Source: RPQJ01 sp963726665
GTDB taxonomy: Bacteria; Pseudomonadota; Gammaproteobacteria; Steroidobacterales; Steroidobacteraceae
Length of the DNA stretch: 64,000 nt
Assembly: GCA_963726665.1 (NCBI GenBank)
Contig: CAVSDW010000002.1
Span: 62,001 to 126,000, forward strand
Reading direction: 5' to 3'
How positions within the stretch are numbered: position 1 is the stretch's first letter; every line of letters starts with the position of its first letter. Of the stretch, positions 9,247 through 18,380 are shown piece after piece. Made by a program: the position numbers and the translations under genes. The notes below the pieces were generated by a model. It ran no database searches. It was not told the DNA's origin and worked only from the letters and a program-made list of their open reading frames with translations.

Positions 9247-10761
9247 ATGGCCAGGACCGGACCGACGCTCGAAATCGACGGCACGAAGCTGACGCTGGCG
9301 CAGCTGCGTTCGTTCGAGTCGCGCCGGCCCCGGGTCAAGCTCGCGCCGGCCGCGCAACGGCGCATGCAGGCCTCACGCGAGGCGGTGCAGCGCGCGATCG
9401 CGCGCGGCGAGGTGTCCTACGGCATCAATACCGGTTTCGGCGCCTTCGCAAACAAGGTCATTCCCGCGCAGAAGACGCGCAAGCTGCAGTTGAACCTGGT
9501 CCGCAGCCACGCCTGTGGCACCGGCCGGCCGCTGCCGGCCGCAATCGTGCGCAGGATGCTGCTCCTCAAGGCAAACAGCCTCGCGGCGGGCTATTCCGGC
9601 GCACGGCCGCTCGTGGCGGAGATGCTGCTCGCCTTCCTCAACGAGGACGTGCTGCCCGTCGTGCCCGCACAGGGCTCGGTCGGCGCCTCGGGCGACCTCG
9701 CCCCGCTCGCGCACGTTGCGCTCGCCCTCGTGGGAGAGGGCGAGGCGGCAAAGGGCGCGACCATGCTCGAGGGCCGTGCCGCAACCCTGGCGGCAGGCCT
9801 CGAGCCCCTGGAACTCGAAGCCAAGGAAGGTCTCGCGCTCCTGAACGGCACGCAGCTCTCGCTGGCGCTGGCACTGGAGGGGCTCTTCCAGGGGGAGCGC
9901 CTGCTCGATGCGTCGATCGTCGCAGGGGCGCTCACGGTCGAGGGCCTCGCGGGCAGCCACGCCCCGTTCGACGCACGCATCCAGGACGCGAGCCGGCTGC
10001 CGGGACAGGTCAAGGTCGCGGAAAGACTGCGCCGCCTGCTGACCGACAGCGAGATCCGGCGCAGCCACGAGGACTGCGAGCGGGTGCAGGACCCCTACGC
10101 CGTGCGCTGCATGCCGCAGGTGTTCGGCGCCGTCGAGCACACGCTCGGCCATGCGCGGGACGTGCTCGGCGCCGCCGTGAACGGCGTGTCCGACAACCCG
10201 CTCATCTTCGGCGACGACATTCTTTCCGGTGGCAACTTCCACGCCGAGCCCATCGGTTTCGTGAGCGACTTCCTCGCCATCGCGGTCGCGGAGCTCGCGA
10301 GCATCGCTGAGCGGCGCATCGACCTGCTTGACCGGCGCGTGAACCCGAACCTGAACATGTTCCTCGCGACGGAGCCGGGGCTGGAGTCCGGCTTCATGAT
10401 GGCTCACGTCACCGCGGCGGCGCTCGTCTCGGAGAACAAGACCTACGCCCACCCCGCCTCGGTGGACAGCCTGCCCACGTCGGCCGGCCAGGAAGACCAC
10501 GTGAGCATGGCGCCCTGGGCCGGCCGCAAGCTGCTCGAGATCTGCGCCAACACCGCGACCGTACTCGGCATCGAACTCCTCGCGGCGTCGCACGCCATCG
10601 ACGGAATGCGCCCGTTGACCACGACACCCGAACTGCAGCGAGTCCACGCGCAGGTGCGCGAGCAGGTGCCGTACCGCGCCCACGACCACCGGCTCGACCG
10701 GGACATCGAGGCCCTCGCCCTGCTGGTGCGCAGCGGCGAACTCTCCCGCCTGATCGCGTAA
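9247..10761 (+). CDS. hutH: Histidine ammonia-lyase HutH
   Basis: HutH deaminates histidine to urocanate. The self-cyclising MIO cofactor triad Ala147-Ser148-Gly149 is intact within GSVGASGDLAPLAH. YGINTGFG near residue 60, KEGLALLNGTQLS, and the HAL-type RRSHEDCERVQDPY followed by RCMPQVFGAVEH separate it from phenylalanine/tyrosine lyases, though exact substrate cannot be proved from sequence. The 504 residues are near family length. The start ATG at 9247 follows a TACACT -10-like element at 9225-9230. No hutU, hutI, hutG or hutC is adjacent, so the rest of the histidine pathway, if present, is elsewhere. A small membrane protein gene follows after six bases. Confidence 0.92.
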   Translation: MARTGPTLEIDGTKLTLAQLRSFESRRPRVKLAPAAQRRMQASREAVQRAIARGEVSYGINTGFGAFANKVIPAQKTRKLQLNLVRSHACGTGRPLPAAIVRRMLLLKANSLAAGYSGARPLVAEMLLAFLNEDVLPVVPAQGSVGASGDLAPLAHVALALVGEGEAAKGATMLEGRAATLAAGLEPLELEAKEGLALLNGTQLSLALALEGLFQGERLLDASIVAGALTVEGLAGSHAPFDARIQDASRLPGQVKVAERLRRLLTDSEIRRSHEDCERVQDPYAVRCMPQVFGAVEHTLGHARDVLGAAVNGVSDNPLIFGDDILSGGNFHAEPIGFVSDFLAIAVAELASIAERRIDLLDRRVNPNLNMFLATEPGLESGFMMAHVTAAALVSENKTYAHPASVDSLPTSAGQEDHVSMAPWAGRKLLEICANTATVLGIELLAASHAIDGMRPLTTTPELQRVHAQVREQVPYRAHDHRLDRDIEALALLVRSGELSRLIA

Positions 10762-10767
10762 GACGCC

Positions 10768-11412
10768 GTGCGCGGCGTCGCGATCACCCTCGCCTGCTTC
10801 GCCCTGATCGCGGTCCTGCTGGCGTGGAGCCGCTGGATTGCCCGGCGGCGTCTCGCGTCGCTGGGCCACGCCATCCTGGCCGGCGCCTGCGCGGTCGTTG
10901 CGGCTTTCCTGTGGGTCGTGACCGATGACCTCGCCGGCTTCGACCCGGTCCGGCCCGGCGTGGCGATCGCCGAACTCCACTTCGACGCGACCGGCCCTGG
11001 AGACTACCGCGCAACCTTGATTCGCCTGCCCATGGGCGGCGTCCAGGTCTTCGCGATGCCCGGCGAGCGCTGGCGCATCGAAGCGAGGACACTCCAGTGG
11101 ACGGGTCTCGCCCGCAGCCTCGGGGCCCGGCCCGTCTATCGTCTCCAGCAACTCGAGTCCAGCCCGGCCGCCGGGACCTCCGCGCCCCCCGCCGGGCGGC
11201 GCTACGCGCTGACGGACGTCGCGGGGGTGGATGTCTGGGCCCGGGTGCGCTCGAGCGCGCTCGGGTCCCGCTACGCCAGGGCCGGCGTCGCCGAGGTGCC
11301 GTGGCAGCCGATGACGGATGGGGCCGAATTCACCGTCACCATCGAGGGCGACCGGCTGCTGATCGAGCGGATCGACGCCTCCGACCGGGTACTCGCGCCG
11401 CTGCCTCGCTGA
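10768..11412 (+). CDS. Conserved membrane protein of unknown function
   Basis: The 214-residue product begins with a hydrophobic segment (residues 2-20), a short arginine-rich loop, and a second hydrophobic segment (about 30-50). A soluble domain of roughly 160 residues follows, probably periplasmic or cytosolic depending on topology. That domain contains RYALTDVAGVDVWARVR and is mostly beta-strand-like. Similar gammaproteobacterial proteins are often labelled efflux pump or transporter, but two membrane helices do not support that name. It starts with GTG six bases after hutH and is probably co-transcribed. I do not assign a function. Confidence 0.75.
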   Translation: MRGVAITLACFALIAVLLAWSRWIARRRLASLGHAILAGACAVVAAFLWVVTDDLAGFDPVRPGVAIAELHFDATGPGDYRATLIRLPMGGVQVFAMPGERWRIEARTLQWTGLARSLGARPVYRLQQLESSPAAGTSAPPAGRRYALTDVAGVDVWARVRSSALGSRYARAGVAEVPWQPMTDGAEFTVTIEGDRLLIERIDASDRVLAPLPR

Positions 11413-11478
11413 GCGCGTGCCGGGTCCCGCGGCTTCCGCTACACTCGGGCCGGGACTCTTTTCCGCGGATGCTGCCAC

Positions 11479-12195
11479 ATGTCAGTCCACGTCGACTCGA
11501 GCGGCCGCCTGCACCATGACCAGGAGCGCAGCCTCGCGCTCAACTGCCCGCACTGCCAGGTCTTTTCGCACATCACGGCGGTGTCGGTGCCACAGTACTC
11601 CGAGCTGGTGGCGAACCGACCGAGCCAGGTCGGCATCGTCTACCGCTGCGACTCCTGCAATGCGCCGGTCTTCCTGCGCTTCGCCGTGAAGATGTACGGC
11701 GCGAACCGGGTCGAGCTCGCCAACAACTTCGTGGAACTCGAGCGGGCGCGGGAGAAGTTCAACTTCACGTACCTGCCCGAGGAGAGCGAGAAGCTGTTCC
11801 GCGAGGCGCTCGGCTGCTATTCGGCCGGGCACTTCAACGCGTTCGCCTCGATGTGCCGGCGCACGGCGCAGGTGGTGTTCGGCGACCTCGGCGAGAACGG
11901 CCGACTGCGGATCTTCAACCAGATCAACGAAGCGCGCGAGATGGCGGAGATCGACAGCGACACCTTCGCCGTCGTGAAGAAAGTGCTGTTCGGCTCGGAC
12001 GGCGACGTTGCGCCCGCGATGCCGGAGATCGGCGCCTACGAGTCGAGCGTCCTGCTCGAACTCGTCAAGGACATGCTCTACCAGGCGTACGTCCGCAAGG
12101 GCAAGCTGCAGCAGGCGATGATGGTCCGCCGGTTCTTCGCCGAAGAGACCCTCGACAAGATCACGCCGATCGGCCGCGCCGCCGGCGCGGAGTAG
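11479..12195 (+). CDS. DUF4145 domain protein with N-terminal zinc ribbon
   Basis: The 238-residue soluble protein has a zinc-ribbon-like N-terminus with CPHC near residue 24 and CDSC near residue 56. A helical DUF4145-type region follows, including EESEKLFREALGCYSAGHF and ASMCRRTAQVVF. DUF4145 domains occur alone and in restriction or nucleic-acid-binding proteins, but nothing nearby suggests a defence island. A TACACT -10-like element lies about 30 bases upstream of the ATG. Function is unknown. The gene is followed by a 404-base repeat-rich spacer. Confidence 0.8.
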   Translation: MSVHVDSSGRLHHDQERSLALNCPHCQVFSHITAVSVPQYSELVANRPSQVGIVYRCDSCNAPVFLRFAVKMYGANRVELANNFVELERAREKFNFTYLPEESEKLFREALGCYSAGHFNAFASMCRRTAQVVFGDLGENGRLRIFNQINEAREMAEIDSDTFAVVKKVLFGSDGDVAPAMPEIGAYESSVLLELVKDMLYQAYVRKGKLQQAMMVRRFFAEETLDKITPIGRAAGAE

Positions 12196-12260
12196 ACGCT
12201 CCACCGACGCCCGGGCTTGATGCGACTGGACTGCTCCAGCCTGCGCCCGGTTTGGCGCAT

Positions 12261-12369
12261 CAGGCGTCTGCCCGCGGGGACGCCGTAAACCCATCCCTGG
12301 GGGCTCGTACCCTAAAGGGCATAAACGCGCGGCATCCCTGCCGCGCGACGCCCCGCGGGCAGACACCTG
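12261..12369. repeat. Palindromic intergenic repeat, copy B
   Basis: Outer arms of 19 bases (12261-12279 and 12351-12369) are complementary with one mismatch. Inside are the shared core AAACCCATCCCTGGGGGCTC (12287-12306), the loop TCGTACCCTAAAGGGCAT also found at 7341, and a small inner hairpin GCGCGGC/GCCGCGC. The whole could fold into a long cruciform. Confidence 0.85.
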
Positions 12370-12426
12370 ATCCGCCCACCGGGCGTGCGGTACATCCCAC
12401 CAACTGCGACAGATGCCACGGCGCAA

Positions 12427-12544
12427 GGCCGCCCTCTGTCCCGACCGCGTTTCTGAAACCGTGCGCCGCATGGACGCGGCGCACGGAGCCCCCAGGGATG
12501 GGTTCACGGCGTTTTCGGGAACGCGGTCGGGACAGAGGGCGGCC
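12427..12544. repeat. Palindromic intergenic repeat, copy C (25-bp perfect inverted arms)
   Basis: The arms 12427-12451 and 12520-12544 are perfect 25-base inverted repeats containing CTGTCCCGACCGCG. Inside is a second perfect hairpin, GTGCGCCGC/GCGGCGCAC (12461-12484). Next to it lies the shared core in reverse orientation (GAGCCCCCAGGGATGGGTT, 12486-12504). Copies B and C therefore face each other. Confidence 0.85.
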
Positions 12545-12599
12545 GGGCCCCTGCGCAATGGCGCGTTGCCCCGATATCGGTGGCGAACGCGGGCCTCGC

Positions 12600-15500
12600 T
12601 CAGCCGACCCAGACGCGCGCGTTGCGGAACATCCGCATCCACCCGCTGTCCTCGCCCCAGTCCTCCGGATGCCAGGAGTTCTGCACCGTGCGGAACACGC
12701 GTTCCGGATGCGGCATGAGAATCGTCGCGCGCCCATCGCTGCTGGTGAGCCCGGTGATGCCGCCGGGCGAGCCGTTCGGGTTTGCCGGGTACGTCACCGT
12801 CGGTCGATCGTGGTTGTCGACGAAGCGCAGGCTCACGAGGCCCGTACCGAAGCACGCGTCCGATGCAGCGGAGTCCACGAACTCGGCGCGGCCCTCGCCG
12901 TGCGCGACCGCGATGGGCATGACCGAGCCGGCCATGCCTGCGAGGAAGATCGACGGCGACGGCAGCACCTCGACCAGCCCGACGCGACCCTCGAACTGTT
13001 CGGAGCGGTTGCGAACGAATCGCGGCCAGTGCGATGCACCCGGCACCAGCGCCTTGAGCGCCGCCATCATCTGGCAACCGTTGCACACGCCGAGCGTGAA
13101 ACTGTCCTCGCGCGCGAAGAACGCCTCGAACTGCGCGCGCAGCATCGGGTTGAACAGGATGGACTTGGCCCAGCCCTCGCCCGCGCCCAGCACGTCGCCG
13201 TAGGAGAAGCCGCCGCAGGCGACCAGACCCGCGAACTCGTCCAGCCGGACGCGGCCCGCGATGAGGTCGGTCATGTGCACGTCGACGGGCGCGAACCCCG
13301 AGCGGTGGAACACCGCCGCCATCTCGACCTGGCTGTTGACGCCCTGCTCTCGCAGGATCGCGACCGGAGGACGCGCGCCCCGGCCGATGAACGGAGCCGC
13401 GACGTCATGGGACGGGTCGAACGTGAGTCGTGCATGGAGCCCCGGGTCGCCCGGATCCGTGGCTCGTTCGAACTCCTCGGCGGCGCAGGCGGGGTTGTCG
13501 CGCATGGTCTGCATGCGCCAGGTGGTCTCCGACCAGGCGCGACGGAACTCCGTGCGCGACGCCGCGAGCACCGGCCGTCGATCGATACGGAACGAAATCG
13601 AGTCCTCGTCCGTCACCCGGCCGATGCCGCGGACGCAATCGCCGAGGCCCGCTTCGCGGAACTCGGCGAGGACCTGCTGCTCGGCCGCGGCCTCGACCTG
13701 CAGCACGGCGCCCAGTTCTTCGGAAAAGAGCTGCGCGACGGCGCCCATCCCGCCGGAGGCGAGATCGGCCTCGACCCCGCAACGTCCCGCGAAGGCCATT
13801 TCGCACAGGGTAACGAAGAGCCCACCGTCGGAGCGGTCGTGATAGGCAAGCACGAGTCCCGCGTCCCTGAGCCGCACGAGGGCCGCGAAGAACGCGCGCA
13901 GCAGCGAGGGATCGTCGCAATCCGGCGCCTGGGACCCTACTCGCCCATACACCTGCGCGAGGCACGAGCCGCCGAGCCGGTCGCGTCCGCGACCGAGATC
14001 CACGAGCAGCAGTCGCGTCTCGCCACGGTCGGTCCTGAGTTGCGGCGTCAGCGTGCGGCGTACGTCGCGCGCCGGCGCAAAGGCGGAGATGATGAGCGAC
14101 ACCGGCGCCACGACCTTGCGTACGCCGTCCGACTCCTGCCATGCGGTCTTCATCGACAGTGAGTCCTTGCCTACGGGGATCGCTATGCCGAGCGCGGGGC
14201 AGAATTCCTCGCCCACGGCCCACACCGCGTCGTAGAGGTCCGCGTCCTCGCCGGGTTCCCCGCAGGCCGCCATCCAGTTGGCCGAGAGGCGGATGTCCTC
14301 GATGCGCGCGACATCCGCAGCCGCAATGTTGGTCACGGCCTCGGCGACAGCCATCCGCGCCGCGGCGGCGGGATCGATGAGCGCGAGTGGCGTACGCTCA
14401 CCCATCGCCATCGCCTCGCCGCGCGTCGAGAAATAGTCGCTCACCGTCACGGCCACGTCGCTCACCGGCACCTGCCAGGGCCCGACGAACGGATCGCGGC
14501 TGATCATGCCACCGACCGATCGATCGCCGATGGCGACCAGGAAGGTCTTGTCGGCGATGGTCGGCAGCCTGAGCAGGCGGAACGCAGCTTCGCGCGGGTC
14601 CACGTCGCTGCCGTCGAAGTCGTCCGACGCGCCGGGCAGGCGGCGCACGTCCCGGGTCATGCGCGGCGCCTTGCCGAGCAGCGTGTCGAGCGGCATCGAG
14701 ACCGGCTGGTTGTCGAAGAGCGGGTCGCTCACCGAAAGCAGCCCGTCGTCCGTCACCACGCCTATGACCGCGTACGGACAGCGCTCGCGCGCGCAGAACG
14801 CGGCGAATTCCTCGAGCTGCGCCGCAGCCACGATGAGCACGTAGCGCTCCTGCGCCTCGTTGCACCAGATCTCGAGCGGCGACATTCCTGGCTCGTCGCT
14901 CGGCACCCGGCGAAGGTCGATGCGGCCGCCGCAGCCGCCGTGCGCGACCGACTCGGGCACGGCGTTCGAAAGCCCGCCCGCACCGACGTCGTGGATGAGC
15001 AGGATCGGGTTCGCCTCGCCGAGGCCCCAGCACGCGTCGATGACTTCCTGTGCGCGCCGCTGGATCTCCGGGTTGCCGCGCTGCACGGAGGCGAAGTCGA
15101 GGTCCGCGGAACTGGCGCCCGCGCCGACGGACGATGCAGCACCGCCCCCGAGGCCGATCAGCATCGCGGGCCCGCCGAGTACCACGATCCTGGCGCCGGC
15201 GACGATCGTGGACTTTTCGACGTGCTGCCGCCGGATGTTTCCGAGTCCGCCCGCGATCATGATCGGCTTGTGGTAGCCGCGCAGCGGCGAGCGCCCCTGC
15301 GCCTCGACGCGCTGCTCGAAGGTGCGGAAATAGCCGCAGATGCCCGGCCGCCCGAACTCGTTGTTGAACGACGCAGCGCCGATCGGGCCCTCGAGCATGA
15401 TTGCGAGCGCCGAGACGATGCGGTCGGGCTTGCCGAGATCCTGCTCCCAGGGCTGCACGGCACCGGGAATGCGCAGGTTCGACACGGAGAAACCGACGAG

Positions 15501-16493
15501 CCCGGCCTTGGGCTTCGAGCCCCGGCCGGTGGCGCCCTCGTCACGGATCTCGCCGCCCGAGCCGGTCGCCGCCCCCGGGAAGGGAGAGATCGCTGTCGGA
15601 TGGTTGTGCGTCTCGACCTTCATCAGGATGTCGATGGGTTCGTCCGAGCCCGCGTAGGGCCCACCGCCCGGCCTCGCGAACCAGCGCCGGCCCGGCCAGC
15701 CCTCGATCACGGCTGCGTTGTCCCGGTACGCCGACAGCACGCCCTGCGGGTTCCGCGCGTGCGTGTTGCGGATCATGCCGAACAGCGACTTTTCGCCGCG
15801 GACCCCGTCCACGATCCAGTCGGCGTTGAAGATCTTGTGACGGCAGTGCTCGGAGTTGGCCTGCGCGAACATCATGAGTTCGACGTCCGCAGGGTCGCGC
15901 CCGAGCGTGCGGAAGGCCTCGGCGAGGTAGTCGATCTCGTCGCCGGAGAGCGCGAGCCCGAGTTCCGCGTTTGCGGACTCGAGGGCCGGGCGGCCGCGAG
16001 CGAGCAGCGGCACGGTCGAGAGCGGCTTCGGCGCCGCGTGCTCGAACAGCGCTGCGGCAGCCGCGGGATCTCGCAACACGGCCTCGGTCATCCGGTCGTG
16101 GAGCGATGCCGCCGCCTCGTTCCACTCGGCCGCGGTGAGGCGACGCGGTCCGTCGAGGTAATACGCGACGCCGCGCTCGATGCGGCGCACGGCGGTGAGG
16201 CCGCACACGTGCGCGATGTCCGTCGCCTTGCTCGACCAGGGCGACACGGTGCCGATGCGCGGGACGACGAGCAGCAGTTCTCCGGCCGGCGACCCTGCCG
16301 GGGCAGTGGGGCCGTAGCGCAGGAGAGACTCGAGGATCGCCGATTCCCCGGCATCGAGGCCTCGCTCGAGGTCCACGAAGTGCACGTAGCGGGAATCCAT
16401 GCGCTCGGTCGAACCGGCCCGTCCCTGGATCGAGGACAGGACTTTCGCGAGTCGGAAATCCGAGGCTGCGGGGGCGCCGCTGAGTATGAGCAT
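12600..16493 (-). CDS. purL: Phosphoribosylformylglycinamidine synthase PurL (single-chain)
   Basis: PurL converts FGAR, glutamine and ATP to FGAM in purine synthesis. The 1297-residue protein is the large single-chain form of Gammaproteobacteria. It has an N-terminal PurS-like domain, then two AIR-synthase-type ATP-binding halves (motifs MKVETHNHPTAISPFPGA and GGIGNIRRQHV-like GGLGNIRRQHV). A C-terminal class I glutaminase domain has the catalytic cysteine in GVCNGCQMM (about residue 1137) and the His/Glu motif in MPHPERVFR. The start MLILSGAPAASDF at 16493 fits the family. It is transcribed alone, convergent with the DUF4145 gene and 81 bases downstream of the DUF1820 gene. Confidence 0.97.
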   Translation of the reverse strand: MLILSGAPAASDFRLAKVLSSIQGRAGSTERMDSRYVHFVDLERGLDAGESAILESLLRYGPTAPAGSPAGELLLVVPRIGTVSPWSSKATDIAHVCGLTAVRRIERGVAYYLDGPRRLTAAEWNEAAASLHDRMTEAVLRDPAAAAALFEHAAPKPLSTVPLLARGRPALESANAELGLALSGDEIDYLAEAFRTLGRDPADVELMMFAQANSEHCRHKIFNADWIVDGVRGEKSLFGMIRNTHARNPQGVLSAYRDNAAVIEGWPGRRWFARPGGGPYAGSDEPIDILMKVETHNHPTAISPFPGAATGSGGEIRDEGATGRGSKPKAGLVGFSVSNLRIPGAVQPWEQDLGKPDRIVSALAIMLEGPIGAASFNNEFGRPGICGYFRTFEQRVEAQGRSPLRGYHKPIMIAGGLGNIRRQHVEKSTIVAGARIVVLGGPAMLIGLGGGAASSVGAGASSADLDFASVQRGNPEIQRRAQEVIDACWGLGEANPILLIHDVGAGGLSNAVPESVAHGGCGGRIDLRRVPSDEPGMSPLEIWCNEAQERYVLIVAAAQLEEFAAFCARERCPYAVIGVVTDDGLLSVSDPLFDNQPVSMPLDTLLGKAPRMTRDVRRLPGASDDFDGSDVDPREAAFRLLRLPTIADKTFLVAIGDRSVGGMISRDPFVGPWQVPVSDVAVTVSDYFSTRGEAMAMGERTPLALIDPAAAARMAVAEAVTNIAAADVARIEDIRLSANWMAACGEPGEDADLYDAVWAVGEEFCPALGIAIPVGKDSLSMKTAWQESDGVRKVVAPVSLIISAFAPARDVRRTLTPQLRTDRGETRLLLVDLGRGRDRLGGSCLAQVYGRVGSQAPDCDDPSLLRAFFAALVRLRDAGLVLAYHDRSDGGLFVTLCEMAFAGRCGVEADLASGGMGAVAQLFSEELGAVLQVEAAAEQQVLAEFREAGLGDCVRGIGRVTDEDSISFRIDRRPVLAASRTEFRRAWSETTWRMQTMRDNPACAAEEFERATDPGDPGLHARLTFDPSHDVAAPFIGRGARPPVAILREQGVNSQVEMAAVFHRSGFAPVDVHMTDLIAGRVRLDEFAGLVACGGFSYGDVLGAGEGWAKSILFNPMLRAQFEAFFAREDSFTLGVCNGCQMMAALKALVPGASHWPRFVRNRSEQFEGRVGLVEVLPSPSIFLAGMAGSVMPIAVAHGEGRAEFVDSAASDACFGTGLVSLRFVDNHDRPTVTYPANPNGSPGGITGLTSSDGRATILMPHPERVFRTVQNSWHPEDWGEDSGWMRMFRNARVWVG

Positions 16494-16574
16494 GGATTCT
16501 GCCGCCGCCGGTCTGGCAGGGGCGCGGAATCATACCGGAGCGCCGGGGTACGAACCAGCGCGGGAGAACGCCGC

Positions 16575-16913
16575 TCAGCGGCGGGTACTGGGATCGCCCG
16601 GGGTGTAGACCGGGTAAGGAAACTGCGTGACGTTCGAGCCCTCGGCCGCCACGACCTTGCTCACCCCGCTCTTGCGGACCTCGTCGATGCGGATCACGGA
16701 GTGCAGCGGCAGGTAAGTGCGCTTTACGCCCGCGAATTCAGACTGAATGCGCTCCTCGGACGGGTCCACGACCACCGCCGATCGCTCCCCGAAGATGAGC
16801 TCCTCGACCTCCACGAACCCGAACAGCGACCCGTGCCCCACTTTCCGGGCATAGATCTCGTAAACCTTGCCCTGGTTGTGAAAAACGACCTTGAAGATGT
16901 TGCTGGCGGCCAT
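16575..16913 (-). CDS. DUF1820 family protein
   Basis: This 112-residue soluble protein matches the DUF1820 family of small gammaproteobacterial proteins. Recognisable parts are NIFKVVFHNQGKVYEIYARKV near the N-terminus and the FGFVEVEELIFGE segment. No catalytic motif, signal peptide or membrane segment is visible. It is divergent from the FHA gene with 49 bases between the starts, and upstream of purL in the same direction. Function is unknown. Confidence 0.88.
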   Translation of the reverse strand: MAASNIFKVVFHNQGKVYEIYARKVGHGSLFGFVEVEELIFGERSAVVVDPSEERIQSEFAGVKRTYLPLHSVIRIDEVRKSGVSKVVAAEGSNVTQFPYPVYTPGDPSTRR

Positions 16914-16962
16914 GGTGCGCTTGCAGATGCGGGTCCGGGCATATTACAAGGAGGCCTCGACC

Positions 16963-18312
16963 ATGGCCATCAAGCTCCGCGTCATCAGCGACCATTACCG
17001 CGAGCTCGGCGAGCACCGAACGCGCGTGTTCGGCGTGAACGGCGGATCCATCGGCCGCGCACCGGACAACGACTGGGTGCTGCCGGACCAGAAACGGCTC
17101 GTGTCCGGACACCACTGCGACATCGAGTATCGCAACGGCGGCTACTGGATCCGCGACCGCAGCACGAACGGCGTGTTCGTGAATGAGTCGGAGGATACCG
17201 TGTCGGAGACCGGGCCGATGGCCTTGCAGGACGGTGACCGCCTGCGCCTCGGCGACTACGAGATCCTGGTCAGTGTCGACGACCGGATAGATTTTCTGCC
17301 CGCCGCCTCCGAGCTGCACTCCGCAGAGAAGCACCTCGACTCAGGGCTGGGCCACAATCTCGACCTGGACAGCCTCTTCACGCCGCGCGACACGGGCGAC
17401 TCGAGCTCCATCTCGATCCGCAACGCCTTCGGGCTGAAGCTTCCCAGGAAATTCCGGGAAGCCGCGGCGGCCGCGGTCCGGACGCAGGCCGGCGCTACAG
17501 CCGATCAGCCCGCGCCACCGCCTCCGAACGGGCCGATGGTCGCGGAGGAACCCGCAGCGGCCTCCTCCGTACCTGCGGAGTGGGCGCTCAAGACCCGCGC
17601 CGTCACGAAGCAGGAACTTGCCGACGCGCAGGCGCGAAGGAAGAGCCGCATCGAGGCCCGCCAGCAGACGCTGCCTTTCCACCAGCAGGCGGGCTCGTGG
17701 ACCGACCTCAAGTCGGCGGTGCAGGCGTTCTGCAGGGGTGCCGGCGTCGACCCGACAACGCTGTCGCCCGAAGCGCAGGCCATGCTTCCGCTCATCGCGG
17801 GCCAGTTGCTGCGCGAGGCGGTCGTCGGACTGGCCGACCTGCAGCAGGGCCGCGCCGCGGCGGGGCCCGCAACGCCGCCCGTTGCGTCGCCCGTCGCACC
17901 AAGCAACCCGTTGCGCAATTCGACGAGCGTCGAACAGGCCCTGACGCGACTCTTCGAGGCTCACGGTCGCGCGATCGGCGGTCCCGTGGAAGCGCTGCGC
18001 GACGTGCTGCTCGAAGCCAAGGAACACGAGGCAGCGGTCGGCACGGCGGTCCGTGAAGGCCTCGCCGCGCTGCTCTCGCAGCTTGCGCCGTCCAACGTGG
18101 CCGACCAGTTCGAGCAGGGCCGCGCGCGCTCGATCGCGCCGGGACAGGACCCGCGCCCGAAATACTGGGAGCACTACAGCGAGCTTTACCGTGTCGTGAC
18201 GCAGAACGGCGTCGAGGGCGTACCGCACCCGTACACGGAGGCTTTCGTCCGCGCATACGAGGCGGCCCGCGCGGAACTGTCCGCGCGACGCGGCGGTCGC
18301 AACGAGGACTGA
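16963..18312 (+). CDS. FHA-domain protein of the type VI secretion (TagH/ImpI-like) family
   Basis: The 449-residue product has an N-terminal forkhead-associated domain (about residues 20-100), which binds phosphothreonine. Its hallmark residues are seen in GGSIGRAPDNDWVL, SGHHCDIEY and STNGVFVN. After a proline/alanine-rich linker (about 170-210), the C-terminal region (about 290-430) includes DPRPKYWEHYSELYRV, characteristic of T6SS-associated FHA proteins. The ATG at 16963 has a strong AAGGAGG site at 16949; an upstream reading from 16891 is rejected. No tss genes, PpkA kinase or PppA phosphatase lie in the window, so this is an orphan or a detached regulator. A partial kinase gene lies 16 kb away, and no link can be claimed. 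Confidence 0.82.
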   Translation: MAIKLRVISDHYRELGEHRTRVFGVNGGSIGRAPDNDWVLPDQKRLVSGHHCDIEYRNGGYWIRDRSTNGVFVNESEDTVSETGPMALQDGDRLRLGDYEILVSVDDRIDFLPAASELHSAEKHLDSGLGHNLDLDSLFTPRDTGDSSSISIRNAFGLKLPRKFREAAAAAVRTQAGATADQPAPPPPNGPMVAEEPAAASSVPAEWALKTRAVTKQELADAQARRKSRIEARQQTLPFHQQAGSWTDLKSAVQAFCRGAGVDPTTLSPEAQAMLPLIAGQLLREAVVGLADLQQGRAAAGPATPPVASPVAPSNPLRNSTSVEQALTRLFEAHGRAIGGPVEALRDVLLEAKEHEAAVGTAVREGLAALLSQLAPSNVADQFEQGRARSIAPGQDPRPKYWEHYSELYRVVTQNGVEGVPHPYTEAFVRAYEAARAELSARRGGRNED

Positions 18313-18380
18313 GTCCCGAACCACCCCGCGCAGCGGTGCCGACGACCTGGATCCAGGCGGCTGCGCGAGCAGGAACAAGA

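Larger units (their letters stand above)
12196..12599. other. Repeat-rich spacer between convergent DUF4145 gene and purL
   Basis: This convergent spacer of 404 bases contains two large palindromes, described separately at 12261-12369 and 12427-12544. Frames open across it are only short chance readings. No RNA gene is recognisable. Either palindrome could act as a transcription terminator for both converging genes, but neither has a clean T-tract. Confidence 0.7.

Noticed and set aside
9373..11478. Very long minus-strand reading frame opposite hutH and the membrane protein
   Set aside because: It is antisense to two well-supported genes, has no family features, and is explained by the GC-rich codon bias that leaves antisense frames open. 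Similar shadows at 2144-3859, 14940-17186 and 50587-52626 are rejected for the same reason.
12261..12544. CRISPR array
   Set aside because: The repeats are two different palindromes sharing a core, not regularly spaced direct repeats with unique spacers, and no cas genes are present.
16914..16962. Promoter for the FHA gene using CTTGCA and TATTAC
   Set aside because: The implied transcription start would fall inside the ribosome-binding site, so I do not list it.
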